A DNA stretch of 64,000 nt from Gemmatimonadota bacterium (GTDB lineage Bacteria; Latescibacterota; UBA2968). The notes below the pieces were generated by a model. The model was not told the origin of the DNA and made no database searches. It worked only from the letters and a program-made list of their open reading frames with translations. The stretch covers positions 72,496-136,495 of the forward strand of contig PAXL01000026.1 of assembly GCA_002714465.1 (NCBI GenBank). Reading direction: 5' to 3'. Every line of letters starts with the position of its first letter. Positions within the stretch are counted from its first letter, which is position 1. Made by a program: the position numbers and the translations under genes. This document shows positions 35,704 to 44,860 of the stretch, piece by piece.

Positions 35704-37256
35704 TTCTCATCCACCTGGATCTCGATCACCTGACCCGGCTCAACGGTCACAGGAATCGCCGTCTCTGCGTGGATCGTCATCTTCTGTGCATTCGATCCAC
35801 CGTTGTAAACAATCAGCTTTGACTCGCCGCTGCAGTTCGGACGAACCAGTGTCACAACATCGTCCGGCACCCGCATCTGACCACGCGACTCCACTCGCAC
35901 CGTCGGCTCCACCGCTCCCTTGATCTCTCGTGTCCCGAGCATCAGCGGACCGTAACAGCCCGTCACAGCACCCCATCCCCAATTCCTCCCGTGACCCGCT
36001 GCGGCCGAGCACACACCGCCCCCCATGTCCGCGTGTTCTCGCCCCCCTCGCAATACTCTTCGCGCCATCGTCAGCTTCCGCGCAGCCTGCTTGAAGCTAC
36101 GCCGTGCGAAATCGAGATCACCAGTCAGGTGGTATGCCAGCGCCAGGGTTGACGTGCTCGGCTCCTGAGTAGGACTGGCTGATCCGTCCTCCTGCCACGT
36201 GCCCCAGAACGTCATGTCCGCCCGTTTCCCGACCCCCTCCCATACTCGTTTACGACGCTCAGGGAACATCATCGTGAGCTCACCATTCTCTTCTTCCGGC
36301 AGCTCATCGATCTTGCTATTGATCCTCGTATCGAGTGACAAGTCACCGAAGGTCCAGCGATAGTAGAGAATTGCGGCGGCGCCCGGATCGCAATAGGGAT
36401 CGAGAAGCTGATCTACCATCGGTTCAACGATCCGTTTCGCTGCGTCAGAGAAAACGCTCTCTCCCGTTTCACGGAACAGGTCACCGAGTGCATAGACAGC
36501 CCCACTCGCAAGCAGCACCTCTACACCGACCAGTGGGTCCCCCGCAACGTGATGGTTCTGCGCCGCCATGCCGCCTTGTGCCTTAACCAGCTCTTCCTGG
36601 TGGATCGGTCGCCCAGAGTGGTCCCACATCACGGGAAGCCGATCCTCTTCGACCGCACTGATCTGCTGTGCTCGCTTCCGGCCGTATCCAACCGCCCAGT
36701 CCAGATACCGACCGTCTCCCGTCACACGATGGGCCGCGAGTGCGATGTGTATGAACCGGAAGTGCTCTGCCAGTTCAACCCGCGTCTCAGCCGTGTTCTC
36801 CACGTCGACAGACCCGATCCGGTATCCGACAAAGTGATTCTCTTCCCAGTTGAACCACGCCGGAACACCCTCGACCCAGTTCCCTATGTGGTGCGCAGCA
36901 TCGATCAGCAGCGATTGAGCCTTCTTGTCATCCGGAAACAGCCCGAGAAACCGCGGCAGAAACAGGAGAAACGGCTCGGTACCGTGGTGTGCCTCCGCCT
37001 CCTGCTCGTACCCATGGTGACACTCTCTATCGACCCACCCACTCAGCAGGTCTCGCAGTTTCACAAAGTGCTCACCCACGGAAGCGCTCTGCGTAACCAG
37101 ATAATGAGGGAACCACGCCAGCGCATAGTTGGCCTCGTCCTCACCACCACCGTACCTGCTCGGCGGATCCATCAGCCTCGACTGATCGATCCACGCCTCC
37201 ATCTCTTTCCGCAGACGAAGACTATGCTCGTATGTCTCCTTCAGCATTTCATTCAA
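35700..37256 (-). CDS. Alpha/alpha-toroid protein, putative glycan-active enzyme of unrecognised family
   Basis: 518 residues. Helical, Trp/His/Tyr-rich repeats (RYGGGEDEANYALAWFPHYL, CHHGYEQEAEAHHGTEPFLLF, WFNWEENHFVGYRIGSVD, HVAGDPLVGVEVLLASGAVYALGDLF) suggest an (alpha/alpha)6 barrel like GH127, GH88 or heparinase relatives. A C-terminal beta-sandwich (QMRVPDDVVTLVRPNCSGESKL) follows. No signal peptide. I cannot name the family or the catalytic residues. Coupled by ATGA to the AKR gene. Confidence 0.72.
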   Translation of the reverse strand: MNEMLKETYEHSLRLRKEMEAWIDQSRLMDPPSRYGGGEDEANYALAWFPHYLVTQSASVGEHFVKLRDLLSGWVDRECHHGYEQEAEAHHGTEPFLLFLPRFLGLFPDDKKAQSLLIDAAHHIGNWVEGVPAWFNWEENHFVGYRIGSVDVENTAETRVELAEHFRFIHIALAAHRVTGDGRYLDWAVGYGRKRAQQISAVEEDRLPVMWDHSGRPIHQEELVKAQGGMAAQNHHVAGDPLVGVEVLLASGAVYALGDLFRETGESVFSDAAKRIVEPMVDQLLDPYCDPGAAAILYYRWTFGDLSLDTRINSKIDELPEEENGELTMMFPERRKRVWEGVGKRADMTFWGTWQEDGSASPTQEPSTSTLALAYHLTGDLDFARRSFKQAARKLTMARRVLRGGREHADMGGGVCSAAAGHGRNWGWGAVTGCYGPLMLGTREIKGAVEPTVRVESRGQMRVPDDVVTLVRPNCSGESKLIVYNGGSNAQKMTIHAETAIPVTVEPGQVIEIQVDEK

Positions 37257-37293
37257 AGCTTTTCACACCCCTTCTTTTTACGCTTGTCAATTA

Positions 37294-38625
37294 TCACTGA
37301 CTTATGGCTCTCAACGCCGTCACGAAAGCCGCAGCCACCTTGTCCGCCTGCTCGGCTTTTAAAATCAGCGGTGGTGACATCGTAAAGACGGGTTCCGATC
37401 CCGGTCTCACATGACTCATCTTTCCCGTGATCACGCCTGCATTCCGCAGCGCCTTCCCGAAGGCTCCCGTCCTCGCGGCATCCAGCTCCGAACCATCCTC
37501 ATTCTGCAGCTCGACCGCGATCATCAGACCCTTCCCGCGGACCTCTTTGATAAGCGGCGACGAGATTTCCTGCAACCGATCGAGAAGATGTGCTCCGACC
37601 TCTGCCGAGTTCTCCCAGAGCCGTTCCCCCGTGAGGATGTCCAGATTCGCGAGCGCAGCCGCGCAACAGGCGGGGTGTCCGCCATAGGTTGACACCTGCG
37701 AGAACTCTTTATACTCGTCCGGCGTGCCCTTAAAGGCATCGAAAACCTTGTCTGATACTGCACAAGCACCGATTGGGAGGTATCCGCTGGACAGTCCCTT
37801 CGCGATCTGCATCACGTCAGGAACAACACCCCAATGCTCGCACGCAAACAGCTTGCCCGTTCGTCCGAACCCTGTGATCACCTCATCCAGCATCAACAGC
37901 AGACCGTATTGATCGCACAGCTCTCTGAGCCCGGGCAGATATTCGTCTGGCGGTACAAGCACGCCGCCACCACCGATGATCGGCTCAGCCAGAATCGCGG
38001 CAACAGTATCCGGACCCTCCCGCTCGATCACCTGGGCAATCTCGTCCGGTCCGTGTGCACTTCCACTCGGCGGCTCTACGTGAACGAACCCGGGGGCGAG
38101 CGGCTCGTACTGCGACCGTCTCAACGTCTGCCCCGTCGCTGACATCGCACCCATCGTGAAACCGTGGTATCCCTGGTAGCGACAGATGATCTTATAGCGA
38201 TTCTCACCGGGATGTGTAAGCCGTCCGTATTGACGCGCGACCTTGATCGCAGTCTCATTCGCCTCTGAGCCGCTGTTCACGAAGAACAGATGGTTCAGGT
38301 CACCAGGAAGCAGCTCCGCGAGCCGTGCAGCAAGTCTGGCAGCAGGAACGCTGATCTGCGTCTGCGGGTAGAACGCAAGCTCCTGCATCTGCACGTTGAC
38401 GGCGTCGATGATCTCCTGACGACCATACCCGACGTTCACGTTCCAGATCCCGGCGTAGGCATCCAGATACGTCTTACCGTCAGCATCCGTGACTTCACAT
38501 CCGTCCCCAGACACAACGACCATCAGGTCACCGGGGGCCATCCCCTCGTGCTGCATCATCGGATGCCAAACGTGATCGAAATCCTGTTGCCTGATTTCAT
38601 TTACATCGATCAAGGCAGAACTCAT
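37294..38625 (-). CDS. Class III PLP-dependent aminotransferase
   Basis: 443 residues from the ATG at 38623-38625 (GAGGTG upstream; a frame extension of seven codons is unlikely). Fold-type I features are NSGSEANETAIKVAR (about 117-131), YHGFTMGAMSATG, the PLP-binding Asp247 in LLMLDEVITGFGRTG and the Schiff-base Lys276 in QIAKGLSSGYLP. Similar to taurine-pyruvate, beta-alanine-pyruvate and omega-amino-acid transaminases. The amino donor is unknown. Upstream 180 bases are shared with the divergent Ldh2-type gene. Confidence 0.92.
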   Translation of the reverse strand: MSSALIDVNEIRQQDFDHVWHPMMQHEGMAPGDLMVVVSGDGCEVTDADGKTYLDAYAGIWNVNVGYGRQEIIDAVNVQMQELAFYPQTQISVPAARLAARLAELLPGDLNHLFFVNSGSEANETAIKVARQYGRLTHPGENRYKIICRYQGYHGFTMGAMSATGQTLRRSQYEPLAPGFVHVEPPSGSAHGPDEIAQVIEREGPDTVAAILAEPIIGGGGVLVPPDEYLPGLRELCDQYGLLLMLDEVITGFGRTGKLFACEHWGVVPDVMQIAKGLSSGYLPIGACAVSDKVFDAFKGTPDEYKEFSQVSTYGGHPACCAAALANLDILTGERLWENSAEVGAHLLDRLQEISSPLIKEVRGKGLMIAVELQNEDGSELDAARTGAFGKALRNAGVITGKMSHVRPGSEPVFTMSPPLILKAEQADKVAAAFVTALRAISQ

Positions 38626-38805
38626 AAACACCTCATAACAAATCACATACGTCTTGACGCCTACGGACGACCGTACTAGCTTGCATCGCGACCGCAGATG
38701 GCCTAGAAATTGGCTCCAAGGCGGGCATCATAGCCCATCCATTATCCAAAGTCAAGGTAGCCCGGCACGTAGGCTGACCAACGGACGGAACCCCGGACCG
38801 ATCGT

Positions 38806-39840
38806 ATGTCGGACCCCAGAATCGACCACAAGATACTCACCGCATTCACCGCGCAGGCTTTCGAGAAAGCCGGCCTGCCGCCCGAAGATGCAGCAATCCA
38901 AGCTGACGTCCTCGTATGGGCTAACCTAAGGGGTGTCGACTCGCACGGTGTACAGAGAATCCCTGGTTACCTCGACATGATCGAGAAGGGCTGGATGAAC
39001 CCATCTCCGGACACCAAAATCCTTAGGGAGTCGCCCGCCGTCCTCTTCATGGATGCGGACCGGGGTCTTGGCCCGATCCCGACGGTTCAGGCCATGCGTG
39101 CCGTGATTGAGAAGGCAAAGAACGTCGGGATCGGATGGGCGCTGATCCGAAATGTGACGCACCAGGGAGCGATGGGCTACTACTCTGAGATGGCGGTGGC
39201 AGAGGGGCTTGCCGGGATCGCGATCGTATGCAGCCCACCGAACATGGCCCCCTTCGGCGCAAAGGCTGCGGGACTCCACAACAGCCCGATAGCATTCTCC
39301 TTCCCGACGGAACGTCACAAGACGGTAACACTGGACATGGCCACGAGCGTCGCGGCGGGTGGCAAACTGAACGTTGCGAGCGACAAACGTGTCCCCATCC
39401 CTATCGACTGGGCCCTCGCCCCTGATGGGAGCCAGACCACCGACCCAGATGTTGCCTCCATACTGCTGCCAGCTGGCGGACCAAAGGGCTCCGGCCTCGC
39501 GATGGTCTTTCAGTGCCTTACGAGTATCATGGCAGGCAATCCGTTGATTACCCCGGTACTCTCGTCTGGCAAGAAGGTCCACAACCAGAACAGCATCGTC
39601 GCCGCTATCGACATCTCCTTCTTTCTCGATGTCGACGACTATCGCTCAGAGCTCGACAACACGATCGACGCGCTCAAAGCCCTCCCGACTGCCGACGGAC
39701 ACGATGACATCCTGATTCCCGGCGAGCCCGAGCACCGCACATTCGATGACCGATCTACAAACGGTATTCCCCTTCCACCCGGAACGGTCAAGAAAATTCA
39801 GGAAGCCGCCCGAAGACTCGAACTGACATCACCGGTTTAG
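38806..39840 (+). CDS. Ldh2/malate-lactate-type NAD(P)-dependent dehydrogenase
   Basis: 344 residues of the YlbC/YbiC/MdhL family (fold unrelated to classical MDH). GVDSHGVQRIPGYLDMIEKG (about 43-62) carries the catalytic His. VTHQGAMGYYSEMA and the glycine-rich GGPKGSGLAMVFQ are also typical. Expected to oxidise or reduce a 2-keto or 2-hydroxy acid such as ureidoglycolate, sulfolactate, 2,3-diketogulonate or a sugar acid. Followed after four bases by the FAD enzyme gene. Confidence 0.92.
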   Translation: MSDPRIDHKILTAFTAQAFEKAGLPPEDAAIQADVLVWANLRGVDSHGVQRIPGYLDMIEKGWMNPSPDTKILRESPAVLFMDADRGLGPIPTVQAMRAVIEKAKNVGIGWALIRNVTHQGAMGYYSEMAVAEGLAGIAIVCSPPNMAPFGAKAAGLHNSPIAFSFPTERHKTVTLDMATSVAAGGKLNVASDKRVPIPIDWALAPDGSQTTDPDVASILLPAGGPKGSGLAMVFQCLTSIMAGNPLITPVLSSGKKVHNQNSIVAAIDISFFLDVDDYRSELDNTIDALKALPTADGHDDILIPGEPEHRTFDDRSTNGIPLPPGTVKKIQEAARRLELTSPV

Positions 39841-39844
39841 CCGC

Positions 39845-41149
39845 TTGTCCACGCTAGAGCACCACAAAGTCGTTATCATCGGTGGAGGTCCGGCCGGTCT
39901 TCCGCTTGCAATCGTCCTCGGCGGACACTGGCCCTACTACCGCGGTAGCGACCTCTTCAGCGCCCGTTACCCTCAGCTTCACAGCTATCTTTCCGATCAG
40001 GAAGAAACTCTTCTCTCTCTTCGATTCGAGAGCCTCATTGCACAGGGATTCTCTCCGGCCGACGTCTTCAGGCTGCTTCATCACCCCGGTAAGAAATTCC
40101 GGGGTTTGGACAATGTCGCCTACACATTCCGGAAAAACGATCCCATAGACTACGTCCTGCTGACACGTGAAGAGGTCGGCGGTCTCTGGAATAACGTTCC
40201 CAAAAACCTCCTTACCCTTTCTCCTGGGCAGTGGATGGAGTTTGGGTTCTATCCGATCAAACAGTGGGCGCACGAGAACGAAATCGACATCGATGTCAAT
40301 GACCTGATCATCAAGCATCGACTGATCGACTACTACCACAGCATCCCGGAGCGCTTTGGACAATCGGACAGAATCAGGGCCCACACAAATGTGACCCGGA
40401 TCGAACCGGAAGGAATCGGCTTCAGGGTCCAATTTGAAGACCTGAACTCCGGCACAACCAGCGCGATGACCTGCGACCACCTTGTCTACGCGGCCGGTCA
40501 GCGGTGCATTCTTCGCGAGCTTGGGGCCCCCGGCCAAGACCTCCCCTTCGTGACCAACCGATACGACACACCGGACGATTTTCCTGGGGAGCGCGTCGTC
40601 GTCGTTGGTGGTGGACGATCAGCTGACTGGGCGGCGACCGAGCTTCACGATGCGGGCCGATACGTCACGTATGTGCAGCGTCAACCGGAGTCCCAGCACG
40701 CTCCCCTCATTCGGGACAGTCTGTATCTGCCATACTATGCCCGGATCGCACAGATCATGGAGGAGGCTTCACCCCGGTTTGACTGTCGATACGAGACGAC
40801 CATCACTCGGATAGATCCTGACGGCACACTTCATCTGTCATCCAAAGTTGGGACCACTACAATCCAGGTCGATCACGTGATCGTGGAAATCGGCGGGGGC
40901 GCAGATTACAGTCTCTTCAAAGGCTTCCCGGACATCCAGCTTGTCGACAAATACGACGACTATCGGTTCCAGGTCAGACAGATGCGAGTACACCCACACA
41001 GCTATGAATCGATCGATGTCGCGAACCTGTATCCGGGAGGCTATCTTGCAGAGGGAATCGGACTAGTCGTCTACGCTATGCACGGAACAACCTATCCGAT
41101 AGCTGCAAGCATCCTGCAGAAAGAGGGTGTGATACGCCCGACGCATTGA
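39845..41149 (+). CDS. FAD/NAD(P)-binding oxidoreductase
   Basis: 434 residues from TTG 39845, with no clear Shine-Dalgarno. HKVVIIGGGPAGLPLAIVLGG is the FAD loop and RVVVVGGGRSADWAATELHDAG (about 255) the NAD(P) loop. A C-terminal FAD segment reads YPGGYLAEGIGLVVYAMHG. The two-Rossmann layout is that of flavin monooxygenase or ornithine-hydroxylase-like enzymes. There are no redox-active CxxC cysteines. A catabolic monooxygenase or dehydrogenase is likely; the substrate is unknown. Confidence 0.82.
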   Translation: MSTLEHHKVVIIGGGPAGLPLAIVLGGHWPYYRGSDLFSARYPQLHSYLSDQEETLLSLRFESLIAQGFSPADVFRLLHHPGKKFRGLDNVAYTFRKNDPIDYVLLTREEVGGLWNNVPKNLLTLSPGQWMEFGFYPIKQWAHENEIDIDVNDLIIKHRLIDYYHSIPERFGQSDRIRAHTNVTRIEPEGIGFRVQFEDLNSGTTSAMTCDHLVYAAGQRCILRELGAPGQDLPFVTNRYDTPDDFPGERVVVVGGGRSADWAATELHDAGRYVTYVQRQPESQHAPLIRDSLYLPYYARIAQIMEEASPRFDCRYETTITRIDPDGTLHLSSKVGTTTIQVDHVIVEIGGGADYSLFKGFPDIQLVDKYDDYRFQVRQMRVHPHSYESIDVANLYPGGYLAEGIGLVVYAMHGTTYPIAASILQKEGVIRPTH

Positions 41150-41198
41150 ACGAGAAAATGCTCCTGACCGGGGCTTCACATAACCAGGCTCAGCACAC

Positions 41199-42398
41199 AT
41201 GCCCGTCACAATCAAAGATATCAAGACTATCCTGACACAGCCTGCCGGCTCCAGACTGATCATCGTCAAGGTCACAACCTCTGACGACGGGCTCTACGGA
41301 CTCGGCTGCGCGACCTTCACACAACGCTTTAACGCAGTCGTCACCGCCATCGAAGAGCACCTCAAGCCGTTTCTGATCGGGCGTGACGTAGACCGGATCG
41401 AAGAGACCTGGCAGATGTCGTCCGTCAACAGCTACTGGCGGAACGGACCAGTGCTCAACAACGCGATCTCAGGCGTAGATCAGGCACTGTGGGACATCAA
41501 GGGCAAGCGAGCGGGGATGCCTGTCTACCAGCTGCTCGGCGGCAAGTGCCGTGAAGCTGCGGACACGTATGCGCACGCAAGTGGCAAGGACAAGCACGAG
41601 GTCGTCGATAATGTCCGGAAGTATATGGAGAAGGGCTACCGCCATATTCGAATCCAGATGGGAGGGTATGGCGGCCAGTCGAGCACGATCCAGAAGCCCG
41701 ATGGCGCACCGGACGGAGCCTACTACCATCCGCGCGAATACTTGCGACTGATGACAGAGATGATCGAGCACGTTCGGACGGAGGTTGGCCCGGAGATCGA
41801 GCTTCTGCACGACATACACGAGCGGCTCCGTCCGATCGATGCCCTGCAGTTCGCCAAAGACGTCGAACCCTTCAAGCTGTTCTTTCTTGAAGACGCACTC
41901 GCCCCTGAAGACATCAAGTGGTTCGATAACATACGTCAGCAGTGCGCTACCCCACTTGCAATGGGCGAACTCTTCAACCACCCACTTGAGTGGACACCGC
42001 TAATCGAAGGACGACTGATCGACTTCATCAGAATGCACGTCAGCCAGATGGGCGGCATCACACCCGCCCGACACGTCGCGGCCTTCGCAAACATGTACAA
42101 TGTCCGGACCGCCTGGCACGGTCCCGGCGACACATCCCCGGTTGGCCACGCGGCGAACCTGCATCTCGATCTCTGGGCTCCGAACTTCGGAATCCAAGAA
42201 TGGTGCCGTTTCAACGACCTATGCTACGAGATCTTCCCCGGTCTCCCCGAGGTCCGAAAAGGTTACATGTATCCGAACGAGCAACCCGGCCTAGGCATCG
42301 ACATCAATGAGAAACTGGCCGCCCAGCATCCGTGCACAAACCCCGTCATCGAATGGACCCAAACCCGATCCCCCGATGGCTCTCCCATGCGCCCCTGA
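41199..42398 (+). CDS. Enolase-superfamily D-mannonate dehydratase-type protein (ManD/RspA-like)
   Basis: 399 residues. Members of this subgroup are recognised by LLHDIHERLRP (Asp and His, about 207-217), FFLEDALAPED (Glu), MGELFNHPLEW (Glu) and WHGPGDTSPVGHAANLHLDL, all present. These dehydrate D-mannonate or D-gluconate to 2-keto-3-deoxy-D-gluconate. The capping loop reads WRNGPVLNNAISGVDQALWDIKGKR. The neighbours (Ldh2-type, FAD enzyme, RraA-like) support an acid-sugar pathway. A hairpin follows the stop. Confidence 0.9.
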   Translation: MPVTIKDIKTILTQPAGSRLIIVKVTTSDDGLYGLGCATFTQRFNAVVTAIEEHLKPFLIGRDVDRIEETWQMSSVNSYWRNGPVLNNAISGVDQALWDIKGKRAGMPVYQLLGGKCREAADTYAHASGKDKHEVVDNVRKYMEKGYRHIRIQMGGYGGQSSTIQKPDGAPDGAYYHPREYLRLMTEMIEHVRTEVGPEIELLHDIHERLRPIDALQFAKDVEPFKLFFLEDALAPEDIKWFDNIRQQCATPLAMGELFNHPLEWTPLIEGRLIDFIRMHVSQMGGITPARHVAAFANMYNVRTAWHGPGDTSPVGHAANLHLDLWAPNFGIQEWCRFNDLCYEIFPGLPEVRKGYMYPNEQPGLGIDINEKLAAQHPCTNPVIEWTQTRSPDGSPMRP

Positions 42399-42440
42399 TT
42401 CCGTCACGCATCACGAGGCGTCGACTGAGTGGTTCCTGAC

Positions 42441-42462
42441 GTCACCGTGAAGATTCGGTGAC
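42441..42462 (+). terminator. Hairpin after the ManD-like gene
   Basis: GTCACCG and CGGTGAC make a perfect 7-bp stem with an 8-base loop, 43 bases after the stop. No T-tract follows, so this may be only a transcript-end stabiliser or weak terminator. Confidence 0.3.
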
Positions 42463-42576
42463 AAGCTTAGCGCGACACGGCTTTTTCGGGCAGAGCCCGC
42501 GCGTTTCACAGTCTGTCCGGACAATCGAACTATCAGGGTCGCCTCAATCGTCGAGCTGCGTCCCCTCCGTGTCCGG

Positions 42577-42604
42577 AGCCCTGCTCTGAGCGAAGTCGAG
42601 GGGT
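42577..42604. repeat. Dispersed CTGAGCGAAGTCGAGG-type repeat
   Basis: The string CCCTGCTCTGAGCGAAGTCG followed by AGGGG belongs to a short palindromic repeat style (CCTCGACTTCGCTCAG) that is scattered between genes in many environmental genomes. The ends CCCT/AGGGG can pair. I see only this copy here, so the repeat status rests on general knowledge, not on other copies in the window. Confidence 0.4.
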
Positions 42605-42638
42605 GTTCTGTGTGGTTCCATCGCCTTTGGAGGTTCTC

Positions 42639-43472
42639 TTGAACTGGAATGACAAACAGAAAATCATCGACCTGACACCTGAAAATCCGTACGACCGCTT
42701 CCCCGATGGTCGACCGAAGGTTCCGGACGACATCATCAGACGGATGAAACGTGTGACAAGCGAGGAAGCCTGGGGTGTACTGAACTCGAACGATTACAAG
42801 CTCCAGTTTGAGGGCAATTGGCAGATCCTGCATCCGGACGAGATCCTCGTCGGGCGCGCGGTGACCTGCCGCTATGTCCCGACGCGTCCCGATCTTAACG
42901 CCGTCATCGAGGAAACAGGCAAGAAGGAAGGCCGTGTCGGCGGCCAGAACTCCTGGGCAATCGATACACTGGTCGAAGGTGACGTGATCGTCGTTGACCT
43001 GTTCGGGAAAATCGTCTGGGGAACCTTCGTCGGCGACAACCTCTCCACCGCGATTGCAGCCAACACGAAGGGCACCGGCGGCATGGTCGTCGATGGCGGT
43101 ATGCGTGACTACCAGCGAGTCGTCGAACTCGGGAACTTCAACGGCTTCATAAAGGGTCTTGACCCGACGCCCATCCAAGAAGTCTGTCTGCCCGAAATCA
43201 ACGTCCCTATCCGAATAGGAGCTGCAACCTGTCTCCCCGGCGATGTCGTCCTGGGGACTCCGACAGGCGTGACCTTCATCCCGCCACATCTCGCCAAGAA
43301 TATTGTAGAACGCAGCGAAAATGTCCGGTTACGAGACTACTTCGGTCAGTTGCGAATCCGCGAAGGGGTTTACACGCCTGGCGAGGTCGACCGGAAGTGG
43401 TCGGATCTAATGGAAGAGGACTTTGCGAAGTGGTCTAAGACCCACGACCTCAAGACCGAGGGATTGGAGTAG
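42639..43472 (+). CDS. RraA-like (HMG/CHA-type aldolase fold) protein
   Basis: About 277 residues from the TTG at 42639-42641 behind GGAGG (42629-42633); the longer frame upstream has no ribosome site. RraA-family motifs are GRAVTCRYVPTRPD, GDVIVVDLFGKIVWGTFVGDNLSTAIAANTKGTGG, VVDGGMRD (Arg-Asp pair binding Mg and pyruvate-type substrates) and PGDVVLGTPTGVTFIPPH. Longer than RraA itself (about 160) and like the 4-hydroxy-4-methyl-2-oxoglutarate or dimethylmenaquinone-named sugar-acid enzymes. It would cleave or decarboxylate a keto acid, fitting the neighbouring dehydratases. Confidence 0.88.
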   Translation: MNWNDKQKIIDLTPENPYDRFPDGRPKVPDDIIRRMKRVTSEEAWGVLNSNDYKLQFEGNWQILHPDEILVGRAVTCRYVPTRPDLNAVIEETGKKEGRVGGQNSWAIDTLVEGDVIVVDLFGKIVWGTFVGDNLSTAIAANTKGTGGMVVDGGMRDYQRVVELGNFNGFIKGLDPTPIQEVCLPEINVPIRIGAATCLPGDVVLGTPTGVTFIPPHLAKNIVERSENVRLRDYFGQLRIREGVYTPGEVDRKWSDLMEEDFAKWSKTHDLKTEGLE

Positions 43473-43573
43473 CGATCTCTCTTGGTTCCCTTCGGGAACA
43501 GCACTCTTCTCTGTGAGAGGGAAGTCGACTCTCTCGTCGACAGGGGGAGGTCGACCGACACACAGGAGATAAA

Positions 43574-44830
43574 ATGCAAGAACCGAACAACACAGCATCC
43601 CGCCCATCAGACCTACGGATCACCGACATGCGTATCGTGCGACTCAAGAATGTCCCGATGCGATCCAGCAACCTGATCCGTCTGGACACTAACCAAGGCA
43701 TCTACGGTCTGGGCGAGATCCGAGACGGTGCGAGCTTTGCCTATGCCTTGATACTCAAACGTGTCATCGTAGGCGAGAACCCGTGCAACGTAGATCAGGT
43801 ATTCCGCAAGATCAAACAGTTCGGTGGGCACGCGCGGCAGGGCGGTGGTGTGTGCGCCGTTGAAATGGCACTGATGGATCTGGCAGGCAAGGCCTATGGC
43901 GTTCCGGCCTATCAGCTCGTGGGTGGGAAGTTCCGAGACAAAGTCCGCATTTACTGCGACACGGACTCGACTCAGGATGCCGCCGAGATGGGCGACCGTC
44001 TCAAGAAGCGAATGGAGAGCGGATTCACCTTCCTGAAGATGGACATCGGGCTCCGGCTTCTTCGAAGCGTAGACGGAGCCGTATCGGCACCGGCAGGCAT
44101 GCTCGAGACCAACAATGTGATGCACCCCTTTACGGGCATCCAAATCACGGAGAAGGGTTGCGACTGGCTGGTCGACTATGTCGCGAGGGTACGCAACACA
44201 ATCGGATACGAGATTCCTCTTGCGTCAGATCATTTCGGTCACATCGGCATCGAATCGTGCATCAAGCTGGGCAAGAAGCTCGACCGTTTCAACCTTGCGT
44301 GGTATGAGGACATGGTGCCCTGGCAGTTCACCGATCAGTATGTGCGCCTGACGAATGCGTGTGACACACCGATCTGCACCGGTGAGGACATCTACCTGAA
44401 GGAGGGCTTCAAAGACCTGATCGAGAACCGCGCCGTGGGCATCATCCATCCCGACCTCGCGACATCCGGCGGGATTACCGAGACGAAGAGGATCGGTGAT
44501 TACGCGCAGGAGCACGGGATCGCGATGGCTATGCACATGGCCGCGACACCAGTCGCTCAGATGGCGAGCGTGCACTGTGCCGCGGCGACCGAAAACTTCT
44601 TAGCACTCGAGTGTCACGCGATCGACTACCCAGAGTGGAACGACCTTGTCACAGGGATCTCGAATCCCATCGTGCAGAAGGGCTACATTGACGTCCCCGA
44701 AACGCCGGGGTTGGGTATTGATTTGAACGAAGAAGCGATCAAGACGCACATCGACCCGGACTGCCCGGGGTATTTCGAACCAACACCCGAATGGGACGGC
44801 GAACACGTCAACGACCGACTCTGGAGCTGA
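43574..44830 (+). CDS. Mandelate racemase/muconate lactonising-like enolase-superfamily enzyme
   Basis: 418 residues, AGGAGA ribosome site. N-terminal cap with RLDTNQGIYGLGEIRDG; barrel residues KMDIGL (Lys), ASDHFGHIG (Asp/His, about 217), AWYEDM (Glu) and CTGEDIY (Glu), then MHMAATPVAQMASVHCAAAT with the His of the opposite face. Clearly related to, but distinct from, the enzymes at 33417 and 41199. Substrate most likely an acid sugar. A short GTTCCC/GGGAAC hairpin lies 75-89 bases before the ATG, just after the RraA-like gene. Confidence 0.88.
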   Translation: MQEPNNTASRPSDLRITDMRIVRLKNVPMRSSNLIRLDTNQGIYGLGEIRDGASFAYALILKRVIVGENPCNVDQVFRKIKQFGGHARQGGGVCAVEMALMDLAGKAYGVPAYQLVGGKFRDKVRIYCDTDSTQDAAEMGDRLKKRMESGFTFLKMDIGLRLLRSVDGAVSAPAGMLETNNVMHPFTGIQITEKGCDWLVDYVARVRNTIGYEIPLASDHFGHIGIESCIKLGKKLDRFNLAWYEDMVPWQFTDQYVRLTNACDTPICTGEDIYLKEGFKDLIENRAVGIIHPDLATSGGITETKRIGDYAQEHGIAMAMHMAATPVAQMASVHCAAATENFLALECHAIDYPEWNDLVTGISNPIVQKGYIDVPETPGLGIDLNEEAIKTHIDPDCPGYFEPTPEWDGEHVNDRLWS

Positions 44831-44860
44831 CGTGTTGGAATCCCACAGACTGAGGTCACC

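Noticed and set aside
36549..37385. 278-codon plus-strand open frame
   Set aside because: Antisense to the 35700-37256 gene; no domain or Shine-Dalgarno.
42411..43289. 292-codon minus-strand open frame
   Set aside because: Antisense to the RraA-like gene; its apparent STSLRAG segment comes from translating the dispersed repeat.
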